Positions 52,374 to 60,470 of a stretch of DNA of 64,000 bases are shown here, in pieces. Under the pieces are notes generated by a model. That model saw nothing but the letters and a program-made list of their open reading frames with translations, was not told the DNA's origin and ran no database searches. Numbering within the stretch: position 1 is the stretch's first letter; each line of letters opens with the position of its first letter. Where the stretch lies: positions 1 to 64,000 of the forward strand of contig NZ_CAMZOK010000004.1 in NCBI RefSeq assembly GCF_947331465.1, written 5' to 3'. The position numbers and the translations under genes are program-made. This DNA is from Shimia sp. Alg240-R146 (GTDB lineage Bacteria > Pseudomonadota > Alphaproteobacteria > Rhodobacterales > Rhodobacteraceae).

Positions 52374-53891
52374 TTACCTTGTTTGGCTGTCGTGCAAGTC
52401 GTGGTCTTCTTCGGGCTGATGCGCGCGCCATTCCTTGATCAGAGTGCGCAGGTGCAGTGCGAGAACCAGAACAATGATGCCGAAGATGATCGCGGCAATT
52501 GGCCGGTCGATCATGTCCAGTGGTGTCTTGAGGCGCGGCAGCGAGGAGCGGAGTTTGACTTCCATGATGCCGCCGAGAACCATGCCCAGAATGATCGGCA
52601 CAATTGGTAGGTTCAGGCGCTTGAGGATCAGGCCGAGCACGCCAAAGCCGGCAGCAATCATACAATCGGTCAGCGAGTTGCGCAGCGAATAGACGCCGAC
52701 AAACGACAATAGCAGGATCAACACGCCCAAAAAGCGGGTGGGTACGCGGATGATCTTGGTCAACAGGTTCGTTGAAAACAACAGAAAGACCATCACGATC
52801 ACGTTGAGCGCGATCAGGGCGAAGTAGAGCCCGTAGACCAGATCAATGTTGTTCTGAAAGAGTTGTGGGCCAGGGATGACGTTGTGAACATAAAACACTG
52901 ACAGCATCATGGCCGTCAGCGCTTCGCCCGGAATGCCGAGCGCCAGTAGGGGGATCATCGCGGCGGCGGGTACCGCGTTGTTGGCGGCCTCGGACGCAAT
53001 CAGACCTTCGGGGGAGCCCTTGCCAAAGCTGTCAGGGTCCTTCGAGGTTTTCTGAGCATAGGTGTAGGACATAAACTGAGCGGTGAATTCGCCGGTGCCG
53101 GGGATCATGCCAAGGATCACACCAAAGCCTGAGGCAACTGTGGCGACACGTTTGTGTTTTAGCAGCTCCTTGATCCCTGCGCCCATACGACCGGTCACGG
53201 GTTTGGCGTCGGGGCTGCTGTCGGGAGCGGTGAGAAGGAAGAAGGCTTGGCTGAGGGCGAATAGGCCCAAGACGACAACGATCAGGTTTACGCCTGACGA
53301 AAGGAAAGATTGGCCGAAGGTGAAGCGTTGGGTGTATGTCACCGCATCCAGTCCAACGGTTTGCAAGAAGATACCGAACATCGCCAAAAGACCGGCAGCG
53401 AATATCTGACCTCGGTGGGCGAGGATCACGAGGATGATGCCAAGCAGGGCCGCAAGGAAGATTTCGCGCGATCCGAACATCGGGGCAATCATCGCCAAAA
53501 CTGGCGACAGCAGAATCAAACACAGAATGCCAAAGATGCCCCCCCAGAACGACGCGGAATAGGCCAGAGACACTGCACGGTGCGCCTCGCCGCGTTGGGT
53601 CATGGGGTAGCCGTCGTAAGACGTCAGCGCATTGACGGCTGTTCCGGGCGTGTTGATTAGAACCGCGGGAATGGCACCGCCATACATCGACGATCCGTAG
53701 ATGCCGAGCAGCATCGTCAGCCCAACAATCGGATCCAGTGAGAACGTCGCGGGCAGCAGGATCGCGATGGCAACCGCAGGACCGACCCCGGGGATAGCGC
53801 CAATAATGACGCCGCCGATTGACCCGACAAGTAGGGCCAATACCACATCCCAGCGGGCGAGCATTTCCAGTCCGGCAAGAAGGTTTTCCAA
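52374..53891 (-). CDS. Tripartite tricarboxylate transporter permease, TctA family
   Basis: This 505-residue protein with about twelve membrane helices carries the TctA signatures GAIPGVGPAVAIAILLPATFSLDP at the start and a second GMIPGTGEFTAQFMSYTYAQ in the middle, plus GSSMYGGAIPAVLINTPGTA. It is the large channel subunit of a sodium-driven importer that works with a periplasmic TctC protein. It follows TctB by 12 bases. Despite the family name, members carry many carboxylates and aromatic acids, so the substrate is open. Confidence 0.94.
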   Translation of the reverse strand: MENLLAGLEMLARWDVVLALLVGSIGGVIIGAIPGVGPAVAIAILLPATFSLDPIVGLTMLLGIYGSSMYGGAIPAVLINTPGTAVNALTSYDGYPMTQRGEAHRAVSLAYSASFWGGIFGILCLILLSPVLAMIAPMFGSREIFLAALLGIILVILAHRGQIFAAGLLAMFGIFLQTVGLDAVTYTQRFTFGQSFLSSGVNLIVVVLGLFALSQAFFLLTAPDSSPDAKPVTGRMGAGIKELLKHKRVATVASGFGVILGMIPGTGEFTAQFMSYTYAQKTSKDPDSFGKGSPEGLIASEAANNAVPAAAMIPLLALGIPGEALTAMMLSVFYVHNVIPGPQLFQNNIDLVYGLYFALIALNVIVMVFLLFSTNLLTKIIRVPTRFLGVLILLLSFVGVYSLRNSLTDCMIAAGFGVLGLILKRLNLPIVPIILGMVLGGIMEVKLRSSLPRLKTPLDMIDRPIAAIIFGIIVLVLALHLRTLIKEWRAHQPEEDHDLHDSQTR

Positions 53892-53903
53892 CAGAGGCTC
53901 CGA

Positions 53904-54443
53904 TCAGAAGTAGGTCAGCATGATCTGGCGCAGCCCGTCCGGCAGGCCTTCATAGATCAGGCCCGAGGGCAGGTTCACCTTCAAGAAGGTTTTGAACAGC
54001 AACACGATGATGACAGCGGCAACCGCCGCCGCAATGAGCGTGGAAGTCTTGCGATAGCCAACGCGCAGAGCAAGCGCGAGGGCGAACAGAAGCGTCGTAG
54101 GTAAGTAGCCCAAGTAAGGGACGGCAGCGGCATAGGCGATAAACCAAGCAGCGTATTCCAGCGAGGAGACCCACAGCCAGACCTCTTGCCAGCGTCCTTC
54201 TAGGCGTTCGGATAGCGCGGAGCCCAACAGATGAAAGGCCGCAAAAAACGCCATGCCACCAAGGGACACGGCGGGCCAGAAACGGGGTTGAGCAAACAAT
54301 TTGCCGCCGTTGCGCCACACGGTTTGGTCGGCGATCTGCGACAGCAGTAAAACAGAGCCAATCAAGGCGAACCATGCAAACACGATGTCACCGGGTCTGC
54401 GGTAGCGCTTGAACAGAGATTGGAGCGTTTTCACGCGCGACAT
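53904..54443 (-). CDS. Tripartite tricarboxylate transporter small subunit, TctB family
   Basis: This 179-residue membrane protein has four helices (about 20-38, 52-72, 95-112, 118-160) with the TctB-like PRFWPAVSLGGM segment after the first. It pairs with TctA, which follows 12 bases downstream. It is separated from TctC by 69 bases containing a hairpin. The C-terminal NLPSGLIYEGLPDG is typical of the longer TctB proteins. Function of the small subunit within the importer is not well defined. Confidence 0.85.
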   Translation of the reverse strand: MSRVKTLQSLFKRYRRPGDIVFAWFALIGSVLLLSQIADQTVWRNGGKLFAQPRFWPAVSLGGMAFFAAFHLLGSALSERLEGRWQEVWLWVSSLEYAAWFIAYAAAVPYLGYLPTTLLFALALALRVGYRKTSTLIAAAVAAVIIVLLFKTFLKVNLPSGLIYEGLPDGLRQIMLTYF

Positions 54444-54470
54444 GACATTTTCCGTTCCAAAAAGGTCAAA

Positions 54471-54499
54471 CGGCCGGTCAGCGCTGGGCTGCCCGGCCG
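54471..54499 (-). promoter_or_regulatory. Hairpin between TctC and TctB genes
   Basis: CGGCCGG and CCGGCCG arms (54471-54477, 54493-54499) form a perfect 7-bp stem with a 15-base loop. On the minus strand it is followed by TTTGACCTTTTTGG. As with the two ABC operons here, it sits just after the binding-protein gene and probably lowers downstream expression. Confidence 0.5.
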
Positions 54500-54512
54500 A
54501 AAGGGAGGTATC

Positions 54513-55457
54513 TTAGTTGGCAAGCATGCCTTCGATGCGGGCCATGGTTTCGATATCTTTTTCGATCTGTGTGACCACCTCGGCAGCGGGCTGCCAGTAG
54601 ACCAGCGCGCCGGTTTCAGCGGCCAGTTTCTGAGCTCGTTCACTCATCATGGTCTTCTCTGCAACGGCGATGATCTTGTCCTGTACGTCTTGTGGTGTGT
54701 CCGCGTGGACGAACAAGCCGTTCCAAAGCGCGACATTCAGATCAGGCGCAAGTTCGGCGACAGTTGGGGTGTCTGGTGTCAGGCCGATGCGTTCGTTGCC
54801 GATGGAGGCCAGAACCTTCACGTCGTCAAGGCAGGGCAGGATCAGCTGCAAGGTGGTGTTGATCACGTCTACATCACCTGAGGCCAGCGTGTTGCAGTCC
54901 AGCGCGTCAAAAGCCGCGTCAGCCGAGTAGGAAAAGCCCATGCTTTTTGCCAGGCCCATAGTGACTTGGGTGGGCACCAGCGGGGCGCCGAAGTGGCCCA
55001 GAACGACGTCGTTGTCGGAGGCATGCGCAGCGAGTTCTTCCATAGAGCCATATGGCGCGTTGCCACTGGTGGCGATCACAAACGGATACGTCAGGAAGTT
55101 GCCAAGCGGCACGAATGGATCGGGGTTTAATTCAGGAATGCCGATCTGTGGGCCAACAACGGGAATGGCGATGATAAAGGAGCCAACCGTGTAGCCATCA
55201 GCTGGCGCGTTTGCGACTTCGATAGCGCCGGGGAACGGGCCGCCACCGCCGCCGGGCTTGTTCACCACAGCCGTCGGGACGTCGTAGGCGGCAGAGAAAT
55301 CTTCGGCGATCATGCGCGTCAGCACGTCTTCGAGATCACCGGGAGGCCACGGCACAACAAATTCAACCGGCTTTTCCGGATATTCGGCTTGCGCCGTTCC
55401 TGTGAGGGCAGTCATGGCCAGAGCCATTGCGGTCACAGACTTCAAAATCCTAGACAT
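54513..55457 (-). CDS. Tripartite tricarboxylate transporter substrate-binding protein, TctC family
   Basis: This 314-residue periplasmic binding protein has a Sec signal (MSRILKSVTAMALAMTALTG TAQA) followed by YPEKPVEFVVPWPPGD, the conserved N-terminal segment of TctC/Bug proteins, and GNAPYGSMEELAAHA later. ATG 55457 is preferred to the in-frame start at 55481 because it gives a proper signal peptide and GGGAGA lies 8 bases upstream. It leads the minus-strand operon and is divergent from the IclR gene. The residues contacting the ligand carboxylate do not identify the substrate. Confidence 0.92.
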   Translation of the reverse strand: MSRILKSVTAMALAMTALTGTAQAEYPEKPVEFVVPWPPGDLEDVLTRMIAEDFSAAYDVPTAVVNKPGGGGGPFPGAIEVANAPADGYTVGSFIIAIPVVGPQIGIPELNPDPFVPLGNFLTYPFVIATSGNAPYGSMEELAAHASDNDVVLGHFGAPLVPTQVTMGLAKSMGFSYSADAAFDALDCNTLASGDVDVINTTLQLILPCLDDVKVLASIGNERIGLTPDTPTVAELAPDLNVALWNGLFVHADTPQDVQDKIIAVAEKTMMSERAQKLAAETGALVYWQPAAEVVTQIEKDIETMARIEGMLAN

Positions 55458-55474
55458 TTCATTCTCCCTGATTT

Positions 55475-55491
55475 GGTTCACATATTGAACC
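55475..55491. promoter_or_regulatory. Inverted repeat GGTTCA-N5-TGAACC in the divergent TctC/IclR region
   Basis: Perfect 6-base arms around CATAT lie 18 bases upstream of the TctC start. IclR proteins bind short palindromes of this type in divergent promoters, so this is a candidate operator for the adjacent regulator. Confidence 0.45.
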
Positions 55492-55570
55492 GTTATTTCG
55501 TAAAAAGGTTGCCTTGGTAATTATCTTGTGTCAAACTTTTTTTTGGATCAGACAAAATGAGACCGTTCAA

Positions 55571-56380
55571 ATGTCCTCTGCTACCAAAGCTCTGAAGTTG
55601 CTTTCCTACTTTTCGACCGCGCGCCCCGAAATCGGGCTGTCGCAACTGTGCCGTATAGCTGGGCGCGATAAAGCGACGACCTATCGCCACTTGCAGGCCC
55701 TTGAATCTGTGGGGTTTGTTGAGCAGAATCCGCTAACAAAGCATTATCGCCTTGGGCCCGCGGTTTTGCAGCTTGCGCAAGTCAGGGAGGCCACGGTCCC
55801 GCGCAAAGAAGCCGCGAAGGCGGTGTTGTTGGCGCTTGCGGATGCGACAGGTGAAACAGCGCATGTCACGGTCCTGTCGGGCACAACCGTTTACGGATTG
55901 TGTGAATGCGAATCCCCCCATCACGGAGCGCGGGCGGTTATCGACATAGATACGTTCCCGCTACATGCCACGGCGTCTGGCCTCAGTTCATTGGCATTTG
56001 GTGACCCGAGCCTTTTGGACGTTGCCCTAGAGAACCTTGAAAGCTTCACAGCACACACGCCGGCCACGAAATCCGATTTATTGGCGCTGATTGAAAATAC
56101 GCGAGAGGTTGGGTTTGGCTGCGCCGAACGGAGTTTTGAGTCCGAAATCCAAGGCATTGCCGCGCCGATTTTTGACCACACCGGTCACCTCGCTGGAGCG
56201 GTGGCCGTGGCCAGCGTGGCGTCTCGCCATACTGCCGAGTTGGAACGCACAATTAAATCCGAATTGATTATCGCAGCGCGCGAAATCACCCGCAATTGGG
56301 GCGGAACTATCCCCGTCCAGATCGAGGCCGCTTGGGCCAAGTCCGACACATCTCCAAATGCATTGGAACCCACACGATGA
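55571..56380 (+). CDS. IclR-family transcriptional regulator
   Basis: This 269-residue regulator has an N-terminal winged helix (ALKLLSYFSTARPEIGLSQL, DKATTYRHLQALESVGFVEQ) and a GAF-like IclR effector domain (LHATASGLSSLAFG, REVGFGCAERSFESEIQGIAAPIFD, GAVAVASVASRHT). ATG 55571 is chosen as the family-like start; the frame is open to 55514 and the ribosome binding site is weak. Its stop overlaps the aminotransferase start by 4 bases (ATGA), so both are co-expressed. It probably controls the divergent tricarboxylate-type importer operon. Confidence 0.9.
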   Translation: MSSATKALKLLSYFSTARPEIGLSQLCRIAGRDKATTYRHLQALESVGFVEQNPLTKHYRLGPAVLQLAQVREATVPRKEAAKAVLLALADATGETAHVTVLSGTTVYGLCECESPHHGARAVIDIDTFPLHATASGLSSLAFGDPSLLDVALENLESFTAHTPATKSDLLALIENTREVGFGCAERSFESEIQGIAAPIFDHTGHLAGAVAVASVASRHTAELERTIKSELIIAAREITRNWGGTIPVQIEAAWAKSDTSPNALEPTR

Positions 56381-57723
56381 AAGATTCAAACTTCCTGAAG
56401 GAACACAACGGCCGCTTGATGTGGCATCCGATGACGTCACCACAAGACAGTTTGGATCAGCCGCCGACGATCATCACCGAAGCTGATGGCGTGTCGATCA
56501 CTGACATTGATGGCCACCGCGTGGTTGATGGGGTCGGGGGGTTGTGGAACGTCAACCTCGGCTATTCGTGTCAGCCGGTGAAGGACGCGATTGCGGCGCA
56601 ACTCGACAGATTGCCTTATTATTCAACCTTCCGCGGCACGTCCAATGATGCGGCGATTGAACTGTCATATGAGCTTGGTGAATTCTTTGCGGCGGACGGG
56701 CTTCACCGCGCATTCTTTACGTCGGGCGGGTCTGACAGCGTCGAGACTTCGCTACGGCTTGCGCGCCAGTACCATAAGCTGCGCGGCGAGGCAGGCAGAA
56801 CGAAGTTCCTGAGCCTAAAAAAAGGCTATCACGGCACGCATATCGGCGGGGCGTCGGTCAACGGGAATGCAAATTTCCGCAACGCCTATGAGCCTCTACT
56901 GCCCGGCTGTTTCCACATTCCCGCGCCCTATACCTACCGCAACCCGTTCAACGAATCCGATCCTGAGAGGCTCGCGCAACTCTGCATTCAAGCGTTGGAA
57001 GACGAGATTGCATTTCAAGGCGCCAACACCATCGCCGCCATGATTATGGAGCCGATTTTGGGCGCTGGGGGGGTTATCCCGCCGCATCCGTCTTTTGCCC
57101 CTGCTGTGCAGGAAATCTGCAACCGCAATGGCATCCTTTTGATCACAGACGAGGTGATAACGGCATATGGCCGAACGGGTGCGTGGTCAGGCGCGCGGCT
57201 TTGGGGTGTTAACCCCGATATGATGGCTACCGCGAAGGCAATCACCAACGGGTATTTTCCTTTTGGTGCCGTGATGCTGGGCGAACGTATGATCGAGGTT
57301 TTTGAAGGCAACCCTTCGGCAAAGATCGGTCATGGCTACACCTATTCCGGTCACCCGGTCGGGGCGGCGGCTGCTTTGGCCTGTTTGGCGGAAACCAAAC
57401 GGCTGAACGTGATCGATAACGCAGCCGCCCGCGGTACGCAGTTGTTTGAAGGCTGTAAGGCGTTGATGGAGAAGTACGATATTATCGGCGACGTGCGTGG
57501 TGGCTATGGGTTGATGACGGCGATTGAAATGGTCAGTGACCGCGCCACCAAGCAACCAATTGACGGGGCCACAGCAACAAAAGTGCAAGACGTAGCTTAT
57601 CAGAGCGGTGCGATGGTGCGTGTCTCAGGCCCCAACCTAATCATGTCGCCGCCGCTGGTCTTGTCTGAGGCAGACGCGGCCACCATCCTGACGGCGCTTG
57701 AGGCCGGATTTGCCGCGACCTGA
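56377..57723 (+). CDS. Class III omega-aminotransferase (amine/omega-amino acid:pyruvate type)
   Basis: This 448-residue PLP enzyme has the class III pattern: HPMTSPQDSLDQPPTIITEADG, TSGGSDSVETSLRLAR for phosphate binding, YHGTHIGGASV, the ITDEVITAYGRTG Asp region and KAITNGYFPFGAV with the PLP lysine near residue 285. It resembles beta-alanine/omega-amino acid:pyruvate and taurine:pyruvate aminotransferases. The start at 56377 overlaps the IclR stop. It would convert a primary amine to an aldehyde, which the aldehyde dehydrogenase in the divergent operon could oxidise. Amine identity cannot be read from sequence. Confidence 0.9.
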   Translation: MKDSNFLKEHNGRLMWHPMTSPQDSLDQPPTIITEADGVSITDIDGHRVVDGVGGLWNVNLGYSCQPVKDAIAAQLDRLPYYSTFRGTSNDAAIELSYELGEFFAADGLHRAFFTSGGSDSVETSLRLARQYHKLRGEAGRTKFLSLKKGYHGTHIGGASVNGNANFRNAYEPLLPGCFHIPAPYTYRNPFNESDPERLAQLCIQALEDEIAFQGANTIAAMIMEPILGAGGVIPPHPSFAPAVQEICNRNGILLITDEVITAYGRTGAWSGARLWGVNPDMMATAKAITNGYFPFGAVMLGERMIEVFEGNPSAKIGHGYTYSGHPVGAAAALACLAETKRLNVIDNAAARGTQLFEGCKALMEKYDIIGDVRGGYGLMTAIEMVSDRATKQPIDGATATKVQDVAYQSGAMVRVSGPNLIMSPPLVLSEADAATILTALEAGFAAT

Positions 57724-57761
57724 GAAAGGCTTGCACACCACAGAATGTCGAAAAGAAAAAA

Positions 57762-57783
57762 GGGCGGCCCCAAACGGCCGCCC
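57762..57783 (-). terminator. Intrinsic terminator of the small lipoprotein gene
   Basis: GGGCGGCC and GGCCGCCC form a perfect 8-bp stem with a 6-base loop. On the minus strand it is followed directly by TTTTTTCTTTT (57751-57761), the classic T-run. It also lies 38 bases behind the plus-strand aminotransferase gene and may act in both directions. Confidence 0.85.
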
Positions 57784-57807
57784 TCTACAAAACTCATGTG
57801 CCTCGGA

Positions 57808-57990
57808 TCAAGATGCCGGTGCGCAGGCCACGGACCCGGTTTCGGTGGTCACGAGAGCATAGCCCGCGTCACAGCTGGCGTTGCCGGCTTTGTCGAAGTT
57901 GGGTTGCATGTAAACAGGCGCAGGTTCTGGCTGCGAGCAAGCAGCGAGGGTCAGACCGGCGGCGCAAAGTGCGGCATAGAGAGGTTTCAT
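57808..57990 (-). CDS. Small lipoprotein
   Basis: This 60-residue protein has a lipoprotein signal peptide (MKPLYAALCAAGLTLAACSQ) with lipobox LAAC, giving a mature chain of about 43 residues. Two further cysteines (NASCDAGYAL and SVACAPA) may pair. The mature part starts with a QPEPAPVYMQPNFDKAG spacer. AAAGGAAA precedes the ATG by 7 bases and a strong terminator follows, so it is an independent, real gene. Its function is unknown; such small lipoproteins are common in Rhodobacterales. Confidence 0.8.
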   Translation of the reverse strand: MKPLYAALCAAGLTLAACSQPEPAPVYMQPNFDKAGNASCDAGYALVTTETGSVACAPAS

Positions 57991-58212
57991 GGCAGAATTT
58001 CCTTTGAAAAGTGACTCGTTTCAGTAAGGACATCTAAACACATCCCTAATGCTACGCAAAGTGGTGAGCAGGAGATCGCCTATGAGCCAATAGGGCTAAA
58101 TGCGGCTTGGTAAAAATTCTTTGATTTGGGTGCGGATATGCGCTTGACGCGCTGAGATGCTCAGCATAAACCACGCCTCACGCTGAAGGGCACAGTCCTG
58201 ATGCGGCAGCGA

Positions 58213-58289
58213 GCGGTTGTAGCTCAGTTGGTTAGAGTACCGGCCTGTCACGCCGGGGGTCGCGGGTTCGAGCCCCGTCAACCGCGCCA
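58213..58289 (+). tRNA. tRNA-Asp(GTC)
   Basis: This is a full cloverleaf of 77 bases with encoded CCA. The acceptor stem is GCGGTTG/CAACCGC, the anticodon arm CCGGC CTGTCAC GCCGG carries GTC, and the T arm is GCGGG TTCGAGC CCCGT. The D arm reads AGCTCAGTTGG. Confidence 0.97.
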
Positions 58290-58340
58290 TCGCTGCCTAC
58301 CTTTGTCCAAGGTTAACTGGACGCGCCGAAAGGCATACGC

Positions 58341-58417
58341 GCGGTTGTAGCTCAGCTGGTTAGAGTACCGGCCTGTCACGCCGGGGGTCGCGGGTTCGAG
58401 CCCCGTCAACCGCGCCA
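58341..58417 (+). tRNA. tRNA-Asp(GTC), second copy
   Basis: This copy is identical to the upstream tRNA-Asp except for one base in the D arm (AGCTCAGCTGG in place of AGCTCAGTTGG), with encoded CCA. The 51-base spacer suggests a common transcript. Confidence 0.97.
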
Positions 58418-58442
58418 CTTTCTCCCTTAATGGATTGGTTAA

Positions 58443-58664
58443 ATTGCGTTTATCGATCGCATTAGCTGGCCGACATTACTTACCATTGCAGTGATCTTGG
58501 GATTGGCGCCGTTTTCGCCTGAGCCACATCTTTGGGAAAAGCTCAAGATGTTGGTCAATGGCACTTTGGTGAAGCCGATGGACTGGTTTGATATGGTCAT
58601 GCACAGTGCGCCGCTTGTTATGGTTGCTGCAAAAGCGGTGCGGCACGCCCAGCAGAAAAAATAG
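58443..58664 (+). CDS. Small membrane protein of the short 'RND transporter'-annotated family; start codon unclear
   Basis: An open frame of 73 codons reads FIDRISWPTLLTIAVILG LAPFSPEPHLWEKLKMLVNG and then TLVKPMDWFDMVMHSAPLVM before KKAVRHAQQKK-like basic residues and TAG at 58664. The pattern of one helix, APFxPEPHLWEKLxML, GTLxxPxDxFD and a second helix matches a short family often annotated as RND transporter. A TAA lies directly before its first codon, ATT (58443), and no ATG or GTG occurs before residue 17. Either ATT is used or a base is missing from the TTT run near 58449, which would restore TTG-Arg-Phe-Ile. It lies 25 bases after the second tRNA-Asp. Confidence 0.6.
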   Translation: MAFIDRISWPTLLTIAVILGLAPFSPEPHLWEKLKMLVNGTLVKPMDWFDMVMHSAPLVMVAAKAVRHAQQKK

Positions 58665-58839
58665 CCCGTTTAGGGTCTGGACCAGTCTGCGTGGGAGCAG
58701 TGCTCAATTGCGCCGTAGGTGGCGCGATGAAGTCGTCTTATTCCAGCCTTTGCATTTTGGGATTGCCCAAGAAACAAACCGGCGGATCATTTCTTGAGCA
58801 AAGGAAAAAACTGAGAAAAGAAGACGTTGAGAGCGGTGA

Positions 58840-60213
58840 TTAAGTGCTCAAGGCGTCCAGAATGCGCGCCCAGGAGCGGATGCCTTTGTGGAAGCTTTCC
58901 AGATCGTATTTTTCATTGGGAGAGTGGATCTGGTCGTCGTCTTTGCCAAAACCGATCAACATCGCGTCAACCCCCAGCAAGTCTTTGAAGAAACCGGCAA
59001 TGGGGATGGATCCACCACAACCAACATACGCGGCGGGGCGCGGCCATTCATCAGACAGAGCTTTTCGCGCTTTTTCAAACGCAGGGTCGTCTATGGACAT
59101 CTGCGAAGCGGCGGAGCCTTTTTCGGTGCGGTATTCCACCGAAAAACCCTCTGGCATGTAGCTTTCCAGATGCGACCGGAAGCTGGCACGGATTTTGTCG
59201 GGGTCCTGTTGCCCCACCAGACGGAAAGACACCTTTGCCGAGGCCTCGGACGGCAGCACAGTTTTGAAACCATCACCGGTGTAGCCGCCCCAGATGCCAT
59301 TTACATCACAGGTTGGACGCGACCAGATTTGTTCAAGCGGGGTGCGGTCTTGTTCACCGGCCGCAGCCGTTAGTCCGACGTCGCCCAGATAGGTTTCGTG
59401 ATCAAAGCCCAGACCCTGCCACTGTGCCCGCACTTCGTCTGGCAGTTCAGGAACATCGTCGTAAAACCCGTCCAGCGTGACTGCACCGGTTTCGTCATGC
59501 AACGCTCCAAGCGCTTTGGTCAAAACGCGGATCGGGTTCATCGCGATGCCGCCATACATGCCGGAGTGCAGATCGCGGGAAGGGCCGGTGATGGTGAAAT
59601 CTTCGGCCAGCAGACCACGCAGCATCGTGGTGATCGCAGGAACCGCACTTTCAAACAGGCCGGTGTCGCAGATAAGGGCAATGTCAGTGGTCAGCTCTTC
59701 GGCGTTTTCTTTCATGAAAGGCACGAGCGAGGGTGAGCCGCTTTCTTCTTCGCCCTCAAAGAAAAAGGTGATTTTGCAAGGCAGGGTGCCATATTCGGCC
59801 CTCCATGCGCGGCAGGCCTCGACAAAGGTCATCAACTGGCCCTTGTCATCAGATGCGCCGCGGGCGCGGATCACTTTGCCTGCGTCTGTGTCCTGAAGCT
59901 CTGGATCAAACGGGTCGCGGTCCCACAGCTCAATTGGGTCAATTGGCTGCACGTCGTAGTGGCCATAAAACAGCAGGTGCGGGCCATCGCCTTCGACGTG
60001 GCCGACGACCATAGGGTGGCCCGGTGTGACGCGTTTTTCGGCGGTGACGCCAATGCTTTGCAAATCGGCAACCAACCAATCGGCGGCTGCGTCGCAATGG
60101 TCTTTGTAGGCTGGGTCCGTGGAAACCGAAGGAATGCGCAGCAAATCGAACAGGCGCTCAATGGCCTGCGGCATATCCTGATCGATTCTGGCAAGTATTG
60201 AGTCGAGTGACAT
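58840..60213 (-). CDS. M20-family metallopeptidase (dipeptidase/ArgE-DapE type)
   Basis: This 457-residue cytoplasmic zinc peptidase has the M20 motifs in order: FYGHYDVQP with the metal His and catalytic Asp (about residue 83), RGASDDKGQLMTF with the bridging Asp, FFEGEEESGSPS with the catalytic Glu pair, ICDTGLF and the C-terminal metal His in DDDQIHSPNEKYD. A dimerisation domain lies at about 200-370. AAGGAGA precedes the ATG. Such proteins cleave dipeptides with broad specificity. It stands alone, divergent from hemA, with 257 bases between them. Confidence 0.92.
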   Translation of the reverse strand: MSLDSILARIDQDMPQAIERLFDLLRIPSVSTDPAYKDHCDAAADWLVADLQSIGVTAEKRVTPGHPMVVGHVEGDGPHLLFYGHYDVQPIDPIELWDRDPFDPELQDTDAGKVIRARGASDDKGQLMTFVEACRAWRAEYGTLPCKITFFFEGEEESGSPSLVPFMKENAEELTTDIALICDTGLFESAVPAITTMLRGLLAEDFTITGPSRDLHSGMYGGIAMNPIRVLTKALGALHDETGAVTLDGFYDDVPELPDEVRAQWQGLGFDHETYLGDVGLTAAAGEQDRTPLEQIWSRPTCDVNGIWGGYTGDGFKTVLPSEASAKVSFRLVGQQDPDKIRASFRSHLESYMPEGFSVEYRTEKGSAASQMSIDDPAFEKARKALSDEWPRPAAYVGCGGSIPIAGFFKDLLGVDAMLIGFGKDDDQIHSPNEKYDLESFHKGIRSWARILDALST

Positions 60214-60320
60214 TTCGGTCTCCTTAAACAGCTAGTGACACACCATTAATCCTTTGGTGCGACGATTTGCGGGGAGCCTAACATTGCTTTTGGCACTGTC
60301 CAGCCTCGCAAAAATGGAAT

Positions 60321-60334
60321 TTGATCGATATCAA
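60321..60334 (+). promoter_or_regulatory. FNR-type box upstream of hemA
   Basis: TTGATCGATATCAA fits the FNR/FnrL consensus TTGAT-N4-ATCAA exactly. It lies 136 bases upstream of the hemA start and 108 bases upstream of the divergent peptidase start. FnrL control of hemA is established in Rhodobacter sphaeroides, so oxygen-responsive control of hemA is likely here. Confidence 0.75.
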
Positions 60335-60470
60335 GGTGGATAGGCAGCTTGTTAATCATTCTGTTGTCGGAGAGAGAGTGCAAGGCTACACTGGTGGCCA
60401 TCGCGCCAGCCAAAGTTAAGGGCGTCCAAAATAATGGACTCGGCCCGGTAAGACAGTGAAGGGACGCCTT

